From: Pandoraea sp. | GTDB lineage: Bacteria; Pseudomonadota; Gammaproteobacteria; Burkholderiales; Burkholderiaceae | DNA length: 64,000 bases | NCBI RefSeq assembly: GCF_004297875.1 | Contig: NZ_SCSK01000070.1 | Span: 1-64,000 of the forward strand | Direction of reading: 5' to 3' | Notes under the pieces: model-generated | Database searches by the model: none | The model's input: only the letters and a program-made list of their open reading frames with translations | Told to the model about the DNA's origin: nothing | Made by a program: the position numbers and the translations under genes | Part shown: one piece after another, positions 43,112-51,812 of the stretch | Numbering within the stretch: position 1 is the stretch's first letter | How the letters are laid out: each line of letters begins with the position of its first letter

Positions 43112-46100
43112 GCCGGCTCCTTGCGTTGCGCCAGGCGCGCGAGTTGCTTGCGGCGCCAATGCAGGTACAGCGCCGGGATCAGATTAGTGCTGCGCACCGC
43201 GCTCCAGATCAGTCCGCCGAGAATCACGACCGCCAGGCCCTGCTCGGGCGCGGCGCCTTCGCCGAGCCCGAGCGCGGTCGGCAACATGCCCAGCATGGCG
43301 GTGACCGCGGTCAGCATGATCGGGCGAAAGCGCACCTGGATGGCCTCGCGCACGGCTTCTTCCACTGGCATGCCGGCGGCCTCGTTGTGCCGCACGCGGT
43401 CGAGCAAGACGATGCTGTGCCGCAGGCCGATGCCGATCAAGGTCAGGAAGCCGATCATGCCGGTCGCGTTCAGCCCCACGCCGCTGACCACCAGCGCAAC
43501 CGTGCCGCCGGTCAGCGCGAGCGGGATTTCGAGCAGCAGAATGGCCGGTATCAGCAGGCCATCGAATTGCAGCAGCAGTATGCCGACCATGATCACGAAC
43601 GCCGCCAATGCCGCGACCAGCAACCCCAGTGCCGCCTGTTCGATCTGCGCATAGAGGCCGCCGAAGGCGATGCGATAGCCGGCGGGCAAGTGCATATCGG
43701 CCAGCGCCTTCTGCACGGCGGCGATGGTGCTGCCGATCGGCCCGTTGGGCGTGGCCAGGATGTCGAGCGCGCGCGCGCCGGCGATATGCTCGATCTGGTT
43801 GGGCGTATTGCCGAGTTCGACGCGCGCCAGTTGCGACAGCGGCATCCAGCCGCCGGGCGTGCGGATCGGCAGCGCGGCGAGCTGCGCCACGCTGCGCTGC
43901 GGCGCATCGGCCAGGCGCATATAAAGCACCAGCGGCACGTTGCCCTCGGGCACGCGGCTGACCACCTTGCCGTTGATCAGCGCGTCGAGTTGCGCGTAGA
44001 GCGAGGCCGGCGTCATCTTGTAGACGGCCAGTGCTTGCATGCTGGGTTCGATCTGCAGTTGCGTGACCGGATAGCCGTCGTTGTTGAACACGTCGCTCAG
44101 CGCCGGAATTTGGTGCAGCTTGGCGGCGATGGCTTCCGAGAGCTTGCGCAGCCGCGCGACGTTACTGCCGAACAGATGAATCACGAACGGCTGCGGCAGG
44201 CCCGACAGGCTCTCGCCGACGCGTTCGATGGTCGGCGTATCGACCGCGAGCTGCACGCCCGGCAATTGCGATTCGCGCTGGATGCGCTCGCCGATCGCAT
44301 CCAGCGCATTGACGCTGACGCCGGACTTGAGCACCACCTGGATTTCTCCCGCATAGGCCGGTTCGGTATAGGCCGTCGACGAGGCCGAACCGATACGCGC
44401 ATAGACGTGCGCGACCGCCGGGTCATTGAGCAGGCGCCGGGTAATGGTGCCGACCGCCGCGCGCGTGTCGAGCAGCGAGCTGCCGGGCGGCAGCGTGAAG
44501 GACTCGAGCAACGCACCCTCGTTGGGCAGCGGCAGGAAACTGATTGGCACCAATACGAGCCCCACCAGGCTCAACGCGAGCACGCCGAAGGTGATCGCCA
44601 GGCTGGTGCGCGGCGCGCGCGCCACCCACTGAAACAGCTTCTCGTTGGCATGCTGCAGGCGCTTGAGCAAGCGCTGGCCGCCGCTGGTGCCGGCGCTTGG
44701 CCTGGCGCGCAAAAAACCCAGGCTCAGCGGGGTGAAGGTCAGCGAGACCAGCAGCGAGGCCAGCAGCGCCAGAATCATCGCCAGCGAGAAGGGAATGAAG
44801 AACAATCCCACCAGCCCGCCGACGAACAGCAGCGGTACATAAATCGCGATATTGGTCAGCGTGCCGGTGATGTCGGGAATGACGATCGACTTCAGGCCAG
44901 CCCAGATGCCGTCCCAATGCGCGTCACCCTGTTCCCAGCGGTGATAAATGCTCTCGAGCACGATGATCGCATCGTCTGCGAGCAAGCCGACCGCGACGGT
45001 GAGCGCGCCGAACGTCATCAGGTTCAGGTCTTGCCCGAACGCATGCAGCGCGGCGATGGCCAGCGCCAGCGACAGCGGGATGCTCATGGCCAGTGCCACG
45101 ATCCCGCGTCCGGCGCCCAGCACCCAAAACAGTACCAGCACCGCCAGCACCGCGCCGATCAAGAGATTGCGGCCAAGGTCGGCGCCGACCAGACGCACGA
45201 GATGGCCCTGGCTGTAGGTCCGCACCCAGTGCACGCCGGCCGGCAACTGCGGCAGCGTCTGGTCGAGCGTTCGCTGGACCGCTTGCGTGACGGCCAGGGT
45301 GGAGGCGCCCGGCTGCTTGACGACGGTCAGCGCGATGCTGGGGCGGCCGTCCAGGGCCACCGCATTGTGCGTCGGTACCGCCGCGCGCACGATGCGCGCC
45401 AGGGCGCTCAGCGGGATGGAGCCTTGCGGCGTCGTGACCGGCACCTGCTCGAGCTGCGCGATATGCACCGGCAGGTGCCGCGCCTCGATCAGCACGTCAT
45501 TGTGACCTATCGTCACGAAGCCGGCTGGTTCGAGCAGCACCTGCGACTGAACCGCCCGGGCCAGCGCTGTCACCGGCACGCCGTAGCGCCGCATTGCGCC
45601 GAGATCGGGCTGGATCCACAGCGCTTCGTCGCCGGCGCCGAACACGTGCACGAACTGCACGCCGGTAATTGCCCGCAGCGCCGGCACGATGTTCGCCCGC
45701 ACCGCGCGCTGAACCTGCGCGGGCGCGACGTCGGCGGGAATCTGCGCGGTGTAGTCGGCCACCTCGTTGATCGCGTTGCCCATGATCTGCGCGACCGGAT
45801 TGACTTGCGTGGGCAATTCCGAGCGGGCACGATCGAGCGCGCCGTTGACGCTCTGCAAGTCGATCTGCGCATTGCTGCCCTGGCGGAAGCGCACGTCGAT
45901 CTCGACCGTGCCGTTACCCATCGTCGAGCGCACGCTGGCCAGGTTGGTCAGCGTCAGGATCTGGCTCTCCAGCGGGTTGACGACCAGCCGCTCGAGCTCG
46001 GTGGCGGTGGTGCCCGGCAGATGGGCGGTCACGCTGATCTGCGGAAAGTCGAACTGCGGCAGTACCTCCACCGGCGTTTGCACAAAGGCGTAGGTGGCGT

Positions 46101-46179
46101 AGAGCACCACCGCGCCGAGCACGAGCAACCATAGTATCGGGCGTTGAAACACGCGCGATAGCGAGATGTTTTTGTTCAT
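43108..46179 (-). CDS. RND-family efflux pump, inner-membrane subunit
   Basis: The 1023-residue protein has the RND plan: helix 1, a large periplasmic loop, helices 2-7, a second loop and helices 8-12. The proton-relay pair is present in helix 4 (VGLLADDAIIVLES, equal to AcrB D407/D408). In helix 10 the AcrB lysine (GLSAKNAI) is an arginine (GIGLRHSIVLLDR). The N-terminal VLPQFDFPQISVTAHLPG is seen in both drug and metal RND pumps. No methionine cluster for Cu/Ag transport was found by eye, so drug export is slightly favoured, but the substrate is open. It starts six bases after the adaptor stop. Confidence 0.92.
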   Translation of the reverse strand: MNKNISLSRVFQRPILWLLVLGAVVLYATYAFVQTPVEVLPQFDFPQISVTAHLPGTTATELERLVVNPLESQILTLTNLASVRSTMGNGTVEIDVRFRQGSNAQIDLQSVNGALDRARSELPTQVNPVAQIMGNAINEVADYTAQIPADVAPAQVQRAVRANIVPALRAITGVQFVHVFGAGDEALWIQPDLGAMRRYGVPVTALARAVQSQVLLEPAGFVTIGHNDVLIEARHLPVHIAQLEQVPVTTPQGSIPLSALARIVRAAVPTHNAVALDGRPSIALTVVKQPGASTLAVTQAVQRTLDQTLPQLPAGVHWVRTYSQGHLVRLVGADLGRNLLIGAVLAVLVLFWVLGAGRGIVALAMSIPLSLALAIAALHAFGQDLNLMTFGALTVAVGLLADDAIIVLESIYHRWEQGDAHWDGIWAGLKSIVIPDITGTLTNIAIYVPLLFVGGLVGLFFIPFSLAMILALLASLLVSLTFTPLSLGFLRARPSAGTSGGQRLLKRLQHANEKLFQWVARAPRTSLAITFGVLALSLVGLVLVPISFLPLPNEGALLESFTLPPGSSLLDTRAAVGTITRRLLNDPAVAHVYARIGSASSTAYTEPAYAGEIQVVLKSGVSVNALDAIGERIQRESQLPGVQLAVDTPTIERVGESLSGLPQPFVIHLFGSNVARLRKLSEAIAAKLHQIPALSDVFNNDGYPVTQLQIEPSMQALAVYKMTPASLYAQLDALINGKVVSRVPEGNVPLVLYMRLADAPQRSVAQLAALPIRTPGGWMPLSQLARVELGNTPNQIEHIAGARALDILATPNGPIGSTIAAVQKALADMHLPAGYRIAFGGLYAQIEQAALGLLVAALAAFVIMVGILLLQFDGLLIPAILLLEIPLALTGGTVALVVSGVGLNATGMIGFLTLIGIGLRHSIVLLDRVRHNEAAGMPVEEAVREAIQVRFRPIMLTAVTAMLGMLPTALGLGEGAAPEQGLAVVILGGLIWSAVRSTNLIPALYLHWRRKQLARLAQRKEPA

Positions 46180-46185
46180 GGCGGC

Positions 46186-47280
46186 TCAGTCGGGGGGCTG
46201 GTAGGCGTGGGCGATGCCGCGGTGATACTCGAGGAAAGCGTTTTGCGCCACGACCTGCTCGCCGGGCCGCAGGCCCGATGCGATCCAGGTTTGCCACCCG
46301 CGCGTGGGGCCGGGCATGACTTGCCGCGGCTCGTCGCCGTGCGCGGTGCGCACCATCACCCACCAGTGGCCGCGATCGAGAATCAGCGACGCGGTGGGCA
46401 CCGCGAGCATCGCTTGCGGCGCGCCGTCGAGCGTGACCGTGCCCCATTGGCCGCTCTTCCAGGGTGTGGTTCCTGTCGCCTGCGCGGGGCTCAGCCCGAC
46501 TTGCGTGCCGCCGTCGGCGTCGAGCGAAGCGCCGACCGTGGAGACCTTGACCGCGACCGCGTCGCCGCCGCCGGCCGGCTCGAACCGGCCGCGCATGCCG
46601 ACATGCACCGCGGCGGCGTCCGCGCCGAAGTATTCGGCGCGAATCCAAAGCTTGCCGGCCGGCTGCAGGCTCAGGAGCGTCTGGCCGGGCGTGAGTTCCT
46701 CGCCGTTGGCGGCTTGCACGGCCACCACCGCGCCGGCCGTCGGCGCCTTGAAGACCTGCAGATCACGGGCTTCGTCGAGCTGGGCCTGCGCGGTCTGCCG
46801 GGCCGCCTGTGCGGCGGCGAGTTCGCTGGCTGCCGCATCGACTGCCTGGCGCGTGCTCAGTTGCGCCGCAAGCTGGCGGCGCGCGATGGCCAGCGCCTGG
46901 CGCGCGGCATCAAGCCGCGCCTGCGCGCTGTGCACCGCCGTCTCGCGCTGCGTGAGCAAAGCCTGCATGCGCGTGCCGCTCAATTTCGCGAGCACCTCGC
47001 CGGCACTCACCACGCTGCCTGGCAGCACGCGCAGATCGCGCACGACACCAGCATTGACCACCCGGACCTTGACCAATGCGGTGGGCACGACCTGGCCGTA
47101 GGCGCTCAAGCGCGGCGAGAACGTTTTGGGTTGTACAGTGACGACGGGCGGCTGTGTCGGGATGCCGGCCTGCGTGGCATCGGCGGCTTGCGCCAGGCCC
47201 GTGCCAGCCAGGCACAACAGGGGTGTGAGCAGCCACGCGGCAACCAGGCGCCGCTGGCGAATCTGCCGGTGAGTTTTCAA
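46186..47280 (-). CDS. RND periplasmic adaptor (membrane fusion protein)
   Basis: The protein has about 364 residues: a signal peptide (LVAAWLLTPLLCLAGTGLAQA), a lipoyl half (VTVQPKTFSPRLSAYGQVVP), a coiled-coil hairpin (ALLTQRETAVHSAQARLDAA and on) and a second lipoyl half (VFKAPTAGAVVAVQAANGEE). A beta-barrel and membrane-proximal domain follow. No ATG is placed well. TTG 47280 overlaps the M56 stop as TTGA and is my choice; TTG 47289 is an alternative. Translation is thus probably coupled to the peptidase gene. No lipidation Cys, so it is likely periplasmic. Confidence 0.87.
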   Translation of the reverse strand: MKTHRQIRQRRLVAAWLLTPLLCLAGTGLAQAADATQAGIPTQPPVVTVQPKTFSPRLSAYGQVVPTALVKVRVVNAGVVRDLRVLPGSVVSAGEVLAKLSGTRMQALLTQRETAVHSAQARLDAARQALAIARRQLAAQLSTRQAVDAAASELAAAQAARQTAQAQLDEARDLQVFKAPTAGAVVAVQAANGEELTPGQTLLSLQPAGKLWIRAEYFGADAAAVHVGMRGRFEPAGGGDAVAVKVSTVGASLDADGGTQVGLSPAQATGTTPWKSGQWGTVTLDGAPQAMLAVPTASLILDRGHWWVMVRTAHGDEPRQVMPGPTRGWQTWIASGLRPGEQVVAQNAFLEYHRGIAHAYQPPD

Positions 47281-48179
47281 AATGTCCAAGCGAGCAAAGG
47301 GTGCAGGATGCGTTCGCCGTAGAGCGCGCCGAGGATGCCGGCGGCCATCAGCATGCAAATGAAGCGTGCCTCGATTTGCAGGAATCGGGTCAGGGCCCGG
47401 GGCGGGGCCGTCGGCGCCTCGGCCAGCGGCGCCAGCAGCAGGGCGACTCGTCGTTGCAGCGCTTGCGGGTTGCCCGTCAGGCAGGCATGCGCGCTCAGGT
47501 GCGTGCGATTGCGCCGCGCCTGCGCCTCGGCGCCCGAGGAGGCGCGCCGCAAAGCGCTCAGCAAGGCCGCTGCCAGCGCCGCGCCGGATGCGCCGTGCCG
47601 CCGCGCTTCGTCGTCGCGCGCCAGTTCCAGTGCCTCGAGCCAGGTGTCGAAGCGCTGCCGCGCGCCCGGCCATGGCCATTGCAGATCGGTCGCCAGTTGG
47701 GCCAGCCAGATGCGCAGCGGATCGCGGTGCTGCACATGCGCCTGCTCGTGCCGCCAGGCCGCGTCGATCATGTCGTCGTCGAGTGTCTTGGCAAGGAACG
47801 GCGAGAACAGAATTTTCGGCCGCAGCAACCCGACGGTGCAAACACCCGTGCCGGCATCGAACGGCTCGCGCGTGAGCGCCCAGACCGCGCGCAGCGCCGC
47901 GCGCCAGATCACCACGGCAAAGGGCACGCACGCGCCGATCAGCACCCAGCGGTCGACGTGGTCGTGCACCGGGTCCGGCTCACGCAGCGCCCAGCCGCAC
48001 AACCAGGCGGCAACCAGCAGCGCGGGCATGACCGGCAGCCACAGGCGCAGCCAGGCAAGGCGCTCGGCGCTGCGCCCGTCCAGCTTGGGTGTCGCGCGCA
48101 ACGACACCATCGCGAACGGTTGCAGCGCCAGGCCGCCGAACAGGATCAGCAGGACCGTCAGCAACGACTCACGTTCCAT
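47277..48179 (-). CDS. M56 (BlaR1-like) membrane metallopeptidase
   Basis: The 300-residue protein has several N-terminal membrane helices (LLTVLLILFGGLALQPFAMV, LWLPVMPALLVAAWLCGWAL), and the M56 zinc motif HEQAH within AAWRHEQAHVQHRDPLRIWL near residue 155. A C-terminal helix follows (ICMLMAAGILGALYGERILH). It lacks the penicillin-binding sensor domain of BlaR1, so it must sense something else or respond to another protein. In BlaR1/MecR1 systems the peptidase leads to cleavage of the BlaI repressor. Its start (ATG 48179) overlaps the end of the blaI gene by 11 bases, matching that classic pair. The pump genes follow directly. Confidence 0.88.
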   Translation of the reverse strand: MERESLLTVLLILFGGLALQPFAMVSLRATPKLDGRSAERLAWLRLWLPVMPALLVAAWLCGWALREPDPVHDHVDRWVLIGACVPFAVVIWRAALRAVWALTREPFDAGTGVCTVGLLRPKILFSPFLAKTLDDDMIDAAWRHEQAHVQHRDPLRIWLAQLATDLQWPWPGARQRFDTWLEALELARDDEARRHGASGAALAAALLSALRRASSGAEAQARRNRTHLSAHACLTGNPQALQRRVALLLAPLAEAPTAPPRALTRFLQIEARFICMLMAAGILGALYGERILHPLLAWTF

Positions 48180-48564
48180 GGCCTGGTCCTCTTTTGGCTT
48201 GAATCGCGCGCTCGAGGTCTTCGAGCAGCACCGGATCGATCTCGTCGACCGCATCGACCAGGGCCGCCACTGCCGCATGCGGCGCCGCACCGAGGAAGCG
48301 GGTCATCAGATGGCGTGCCCGGGCGCGTTCGACATCCTGCTGGGCGACCGCCGGACTGTAGACGAACCCGCCCGCCTCGCGCCGGCGCTCGATCAGTCCT
48401 TTCTCGCGCAACCGGTCGACGACTTTCGCGGTAGTTGTGTAGGCGCGCCCGGCCGGCTCGCCCAGGCGCTCGTGCAAGGTGCGCACGGATCCCGTGCCGA
48501 GCTGCCAGAGCAGACTCAGCACCGCGTATTCGAGATCGTCGGCAGGTAGTCGATAGCGTGTCAT
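48169..48564 (-). CDS. BlaI/MecI/CopY-family repressor
   Basis: The 131-residue protein is a winged helix regulator of the BlaI family: LPADDLEYAVLSLLWQLGTG, VRTLHERLGEPAGRAYTTTA, KVVDRLREKGLIERRREAGG, then a C-terminal dimer part (RFLGAAPHAAVAALVDAVDE). It binds palindromic operators as a dimer and is released by proteolysis (BlaR1) or metal (CopY). No CxC metal motif of CopY is present at the C terminus, so proteolytic release by the neighbouring M56 peptidase is more likely. The palindrome TACGAC-N4-GTCGTA lies 11 bases upstream of its start. Confidence 0.93.
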   Translation of the reverse strand: MTRYRLPADDLEYAVLSLLWQLGTGSVRTLHERLGEPAGRAYTTTAKVVDRLREKGLIERRREAGGFVYSPAVAQQDVERARARHLMTRFLGAAPHAAVAALVDAVDEIDPVLLEDLERAIQAKRGPGHGT

Positions 48565-48570
48565 GCGGCG

Positions 48571-48600
48571 ATGTTACGACGTTCGTCGTAGCGTCGTCAA
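48571..48600 (-). promoter_or_regulatory. blaI operon promoter and operator, leaderless layout
   Basis: On the minus strand TTGACG (48600-48595), an 18-base spacer and TAACAT (48576-48571) form a promoter. The palindrome TACGAC-N4-GTCGTA (48575-48590) fills the right part of the spacer and reaches the -10. The ATG of blaI (48564) is only six bases after the -10, so the message would begin at or next to the start codon. This is a textbook repressor position. Elements are seen directly; their use is inferred. Confidence 0.7.
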
Positions 48601-48666
48601 GCGCGGCACTGGCCGCCAGCCAGCATTCGTCGCGGGGGGCAATAAGTTAAATAACCACGATGAAGG

Positions 48667-48683
48667 CCAAGGAGGGACCTTGG
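48667..48683. promoter_or_regulatory. inverted repeat upstream of AraC gene
   Basis: CCAAGG (48667-48672), five bases, CCTTGG (48678-48683) form a perfect inverted repeat 62 bases upstream of the AraC ATG at 48745. It may be an operator or a stem in the leader. No T tract follows. Confidence 0.35.
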
Positions 48684-48744
48684 TGCACCTGCTGACTCGT
48701 TCGTAGCGCTAAACTATGCGTATCCCGATCGCCCGTTGGAATCC

Positions 48745-49284
48745 ATGCCCGCGCCCCGTCGCCGCTCCCATTCGTCTGTCTCGCGCATCGCGCCGTCCGA
48801 GGACGATCCATTGCAGGATCCCGTGTTGCTGCGGCGCTTGCTGCGTGCCAGGGATCGGATGGACGCCGCCTCCCACGAAGCTTGGCCGGTGGCCCGTCTG
48901 GCGGCGCTTTGCGGTGTCTCGGAGGCATATTTCGCACGATCCTTCAAGCGCGCCTACGGAATGCCGCCGCATCGCTACTTGCTGACGCGGCGTATCGAGC
49001 AGGCCAGCACGCTGCTGCGCGATACCGAACTCAGCATCACGGAAATCGCCTTTGCCACCGGTTGGGAGAGCCTGGGCACCTTCGGCCGCATTTTTCGCGA
49101 CGTCACCGGCCTTAGCCCCGGCGCCATGCGCCAGGCGGCGAGGGCTGCCTCCGATCGGCTCGACCGCGTACCCGCCTGCGTGCTGAAGGCCGCGCAGCGT
49201 CCCGATCTCACCAGTGCAGTTTTGGAGAAGCGCCGTCGCATGGGCGCGGATACATTGGGGCCATCAACCAAGGAGGTGTCATGA
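48745..49284 (+). CDS. AraC-family regulator lacking a sensor domain
   Basis: The 179-residue protein is mostly the AraC DNA-binding domain: WPVARLAALCGVSEAYFARS, FKRAYGMPPHRYLLTRRIEQ, ASTLLRDTELSITEIAFATG, then WESLGTFGRIFRDVTGLSPG. There is no room for a ligand-binding domain; the N-terminal 40 residues are short and basic. ATG 48745 is preferred over an in-frame TTG at 48736. It overlaps the VOC gene by four bases (ATGA). AraC proteins of this short type are often paired with a VOC-fold gene, which may act on or sense the same compound. Confidence 0.9.
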   Translation: MPAPRRRSHSSVSRIAPSEDDPLQDPVLLRRLLRARDRMDAASHEAWPVARLAALCGVSEAYFARSFKRAYGMPPHRYLLTRRIEQASTLLRDTELSITEIAFATGWESLGTFGRIFRDVTGLSPGAMRQAARAASDRLDRVPACVLKAAQRPDLTSAVLEKRRRMGADTLGPSTKEVS

Positions 49285-49712
49285 GTCAAGGTGTGAATGT
49301 GGTGGGCTTGTATGTCGACAATCAGGACGAAGCACTGGCGTTCTATGTCGAAAAACTCGGATTTCGCGTCCATACGGACGTGCGCAACGGCGACTATCGG
49401 TGGCTCACGGTCCAGCATCCGGAGCAGCCCTTGTTTCAGCTGGGCCTGTTTTTGCCCGGCCCGCCAGTCCACGACCAAGCCACCGCGCTCACTTTGCGCG
49501 CGATGGTCGCCAAGGGGGCCATGCCGCCGCTGGTGCTCGCCGTGTCGGACTGCCGCGCGAGTTATGAGCGCTTCAAGGCCCGCGGCGTGGAATTCACCCA
49601 GGAGCCGGTCGAGCGCTACGGCAGCGTCGACGCGGGCTTTCGCGACCCGGCCGGCAACGGCTGGAAAATGATTCAGATGGCGTCCGGCACGAACGGGGCA
49701 AACGCTTCCTGA
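49281..49712 (+). CDS. VOC-family protein (glyoxalase-like)
   Basis: The 143-residue protein has the VOC pattern VNVVGLYVDNQDEALAFYVE, LGFRVHTDVRNGDYRWLTVQ, then GSVDAGFRDPAGNGWKMIQM. The expected metal residues are poorly kept: the N-terminal His is Tyr (VVGLYVDN) and the final Glu is Gln (KMIQM), so it may bind a ligand instead of catalysing a metal-dependent reaction, as bleomycin-resistance-like proteins do. Translation is coupled to the AraC gene. GGAGGTGTC, eight bases before ATG 49281, is a good ribosome binding site. Confidence 0.87.
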   Translation: MSQGVNVVGLYVDNQDEALAFYVEKLGFRVHTDVRNGDYRWLTVQHPEQPLFQLGLFLPGPPVHDQATALTLRAMVAKGAMPPLVLAVSDCRASYERFKARGVEFTQEPVERYGSVDAGFRDPAGNGWKMIQMASGTNGANAS

Positions 49713-49731
49713 CGCATTTGATATACGCCTC

Positions 49732-50259
49732 TTAGCGCCACAGTGCCGCGCGCTTGTTCTGCAGCGCCGTGATGATCCCTCGCAGGATGTCGATAGGCGG
49801 GGGCGGGCAGCCGGGGATCGTGACGTCCACCGGCAGAAGATTCGATAACGGCCCGCACACGGCGTAATTGCCGTGGAAGATGCCGCCGGTGCAGGCGCAA
49901 TCGCCGGCGGCGACCACCAGTTTGGGATCAGGCACGGCCTCGTAGGCTCGCAGCACGGCGTCTCGCATGTTCAGCGTGAGCGGGCCGGTGACCAGCAGCA
50001 TATCGGCATGGCGTGGGCTGGCGACGAATTTGATGCCGAGCCCCTCGATGTTGTAGTACGGATTGCCGAGCGCGTTGATTTCCTGCTCGCAGCCGTTGCA
50101 CGAGCCCGCATCGATTTCGCGGATGCACAGCGCGCGGCCGAGCACGTCGAGGATGTCCTGGTGAATGCGTTCGCCGTCGGCACGCCAGGCATCTTCGCCG
50201 GCCGGCGTGGGCTCGGCCGGGGCGCGAGTGCGGGCGATCTGTTTGAGGAGTTGCCACAT
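49732..50259 (-). CDS. NuoB/HycG/HyfI-like FeS subunit
   Basis: The 175-residue protein is the small iron-sulphur subunit that holds the N2-type [4Fe-4S] cluster: REIDAGSCNGCEQEINALGN (C-x-x-C), GDCACTGGIFHGNYAVCGP and TIPGCPPPPIDILRGI supply the four cysteines. N-terminal residues 1-40 are an extra helix. It sits next to the HycE/NuoCD-like subunit in complex I and group 4 hydrogenases. The gene overlaps the large-subunit stop (TAATG). It ends the six-gene operon. All expected ligands are present, so the cluster should form even though the large subunit has no NiFe site. Confidence 0.93.
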   Translation of the reverse strand: MWQLLKQIARTRAPAEPTPAGEDAWRADGERIHQDILDVLGRALCIREIDAGSCNGCEQEINALGNPYYNIEGLGIKFVASPRHADMLLVTGPLTLNMRDAVLRAYEAVPDPKLVVAAGDCACTGGIFHGNYAVCGPLSNLLPVDVTIPGCPPPPIDILRGIITALQNKRAALWR

Positions 50260-51809
50260 TACAGGTCGTGTCCAGCGTAGTTGAGATTGAACGATTTGTT
50301 GATCAGCGGAAAATCGGCAACGATGTTGCCGATGATCGCGTGCTCCAGTGCCGGCCAGCTTTGCCATGACGGGTCGTGGCAATGGCAGCCGGCGATGCGT
50401 CCGGCGGCATCGGTCTCGAGCGCGACGAGCACGCCGCCGCGCCAGCCTTCGATCCAGCCGGTCCCGCAAGATACGGCGCCCTGGTGTGTCACCGGCAGCT
50501 GGATATCGCCGGCCGGCAAGGAATTCGCCAGCGCGCGTATGAGCCGCAGTGATTCGTAAATTTCGTTAAAGCGCACGGCGAGCCGGGCCGCCACGTCGCC
50601 GCGAGCGTCGCCGGCGGCCTGCACCCGCATCTGGCGATACGGCGCGTGCGGGTAATCGACGCGCACATCCATCGCGCGCCCGCTGGCGCGCCCGACGAGT
50701 CCGTAAACGCTGAAATGCCCGGCCACCTCCGACGTGAGCCGCCCGGTGCCGGAGAGGCGGTCTTGCAAGCCCGACTGCTCATCGTAAATGCGCTGCATGA
50801 CGCGGACCTGCGGTTCGATGTGATCGCATTGCGCGGCGATGGCTGCGGTGGTGGACGGCGCGGCGTCCTGCGCGACGCCGCCGGGAACGATGCGATCCAT
50901 CAAGTAGCGATGCCCGAACGCTTGGGCGTTCAAACGCAACCAATCTTCCTTCAGGCGAGAGAACTGTGTCAGGCCATAGGCGAAGCCGGCGTCGTTGCCG
51001 AGCGCGCCGAGGTCCCCCAGGTGGTTGGCGACACGCTCGCGCTCGAGCAGGAGCGCCCGCAGATGGTTTGCACGCGGTGGCGCGCCGATGCCCAGCGCCT
51101 GTTCGGCAGCCATGCAAAACGCCCAGGCGAATGCCACCGTGGAATCTCCGGCGATGCGCCCGGCGAGCCGGTGCCCGTGAAGCAGCGGCGTGTCCAGGAA
51201 CTGGCGTTCGATGCCGCGATGCGCGTAGCCCAGGCGCTGCTCCAGGCGCAAGACTTTTTCGCCGACGACCGAGAAGCGGAAGTGCCCGGGCTCGATGGTC
51301 CCGGCGTGGATCGGGCCAACCGCGATTTCATGGACGCCGTCGCCGAGCACGGGGATGAACGGGTAGTCCTCGGGCGGCGGCGAGCCGGGCGTTGCCGCGA
51401 CCGGCTCGCGCCGCAAGGGATAATCGCCGGCCGGCCAGTGACCGTGATTGAGCCATGGGCGGGTATCGGCGGCGCCCGACGCGCGCAATCCGAGCAGATC
51501 GCAGAGCGCGCGCTGCATGCGCGCCGTGCAGGGAAATAGGGCCGACAGATCGGGATAGCCATCATGCTCGCCGGTCGGCAACTGCAGCCATAGCAGTCCG
51601 TCTTCCAGCGCGTAGGCGGCCGATATCACAAAGGTATCCGTGCTTTCCTGGCGGCCCCACAGCGAGATCAGCCATGCGCCAGCCTGGCGTGCCGTTCCGG
51701 CAAGGTCGATCCAGGCACGGGCGTCGACGCGGGCCACGATAGTTGCCGGTCCGTCGCCGACATTGGGCAAGCGGGTCTGGTTGGGCAATGAAAGGTGTTC
51801 AAGACGCAT
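50259..51809 (-). CDS. HycE/NuoCD-like large subunit without Ni ligands (Ehr type)
   Basis: The 516-residue protein fuses a NuoC-like N-terminal part (about residues 1-150) to a NuoD/HycE-like part: EIAVGPIHAGTIEPGHFRFS, RLEQRLGYAHRGIERQF, VANHLGDLGALGNDAGFA. In [NiFe] hydrogenases the N-terminal metal motif is CxxC; here the same place reads RIAGDSTVAFAWAF. The C-terminal DPCxxC is DPSWQSW. All four cysteine ligands are absent, so no NiFe centre can be bound. The final NKSFNLNYAGHDL is characteristic of the hydrogenase-related (Ehr) group. It probably reduces or oxidises another substrate, perhaps a quinone, or couples to an unknown donor. Confidence 0.9.
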   Translation of the reverse strand: MRLEHLSLPNQTRLPNVGDGPATIVARVDARAWIDLAGTARQAGAWLISLWGRQESTDTFVISAAYALEDGLLWLQLPTGEHDGYPDLSALFPCTARMQRALCDLLGLRASGAADTRPWLNHGHWPAGDYPLRREPVAATPGSPPPEDYPFIPVLGDGVHEIAVGPIHAGTIEPGHFRFSVVGEKVLRLEQRLGYAHRGIERQFLDTPLLHGHRLAGRIAGDSTVAFAWAFCMAAEQALGIGAPPRANHLRALLLERERVANHLGDLGALGNDAGFAYGLTQFSRLKEDWLRLNAQAFGHRYLMDRIVPGGVAQDAAPSTTAAIAAQCDHIEPQVRVMQRIYDEQSGLQDRLSGTGRLTSEVAGHFSVYGLVGRASGRAMDVRVDYPHAPYRQMRVQAAGDARGDVAARLAVRFNEIYESLRLIRALANSLPAGDIQLPVTHQGAVSCGTGWIEGWRGGVLVALETDAAGRIAGCHCHDPSWQSWPALEHAIIGNIVADFPLINKSFNLNYAGHDL

Positions 51810-51812
51810 GCG

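Noticed and set aside
42997..46134. A 1045-codon open frame on the plus strand
   Set aside because: It is antisense to the RND pump. High GC content keeps the opposite strand open. The translation is His/Arg/Gly/Asp-rich with no family features and no ribosome binding site.
43108..46179. Naming the RND pump CusA or CzcA
   Set aside because: No methionine pairs or metal-site residues could be identified by eye; helix 4 resembles drug pumps equally well.
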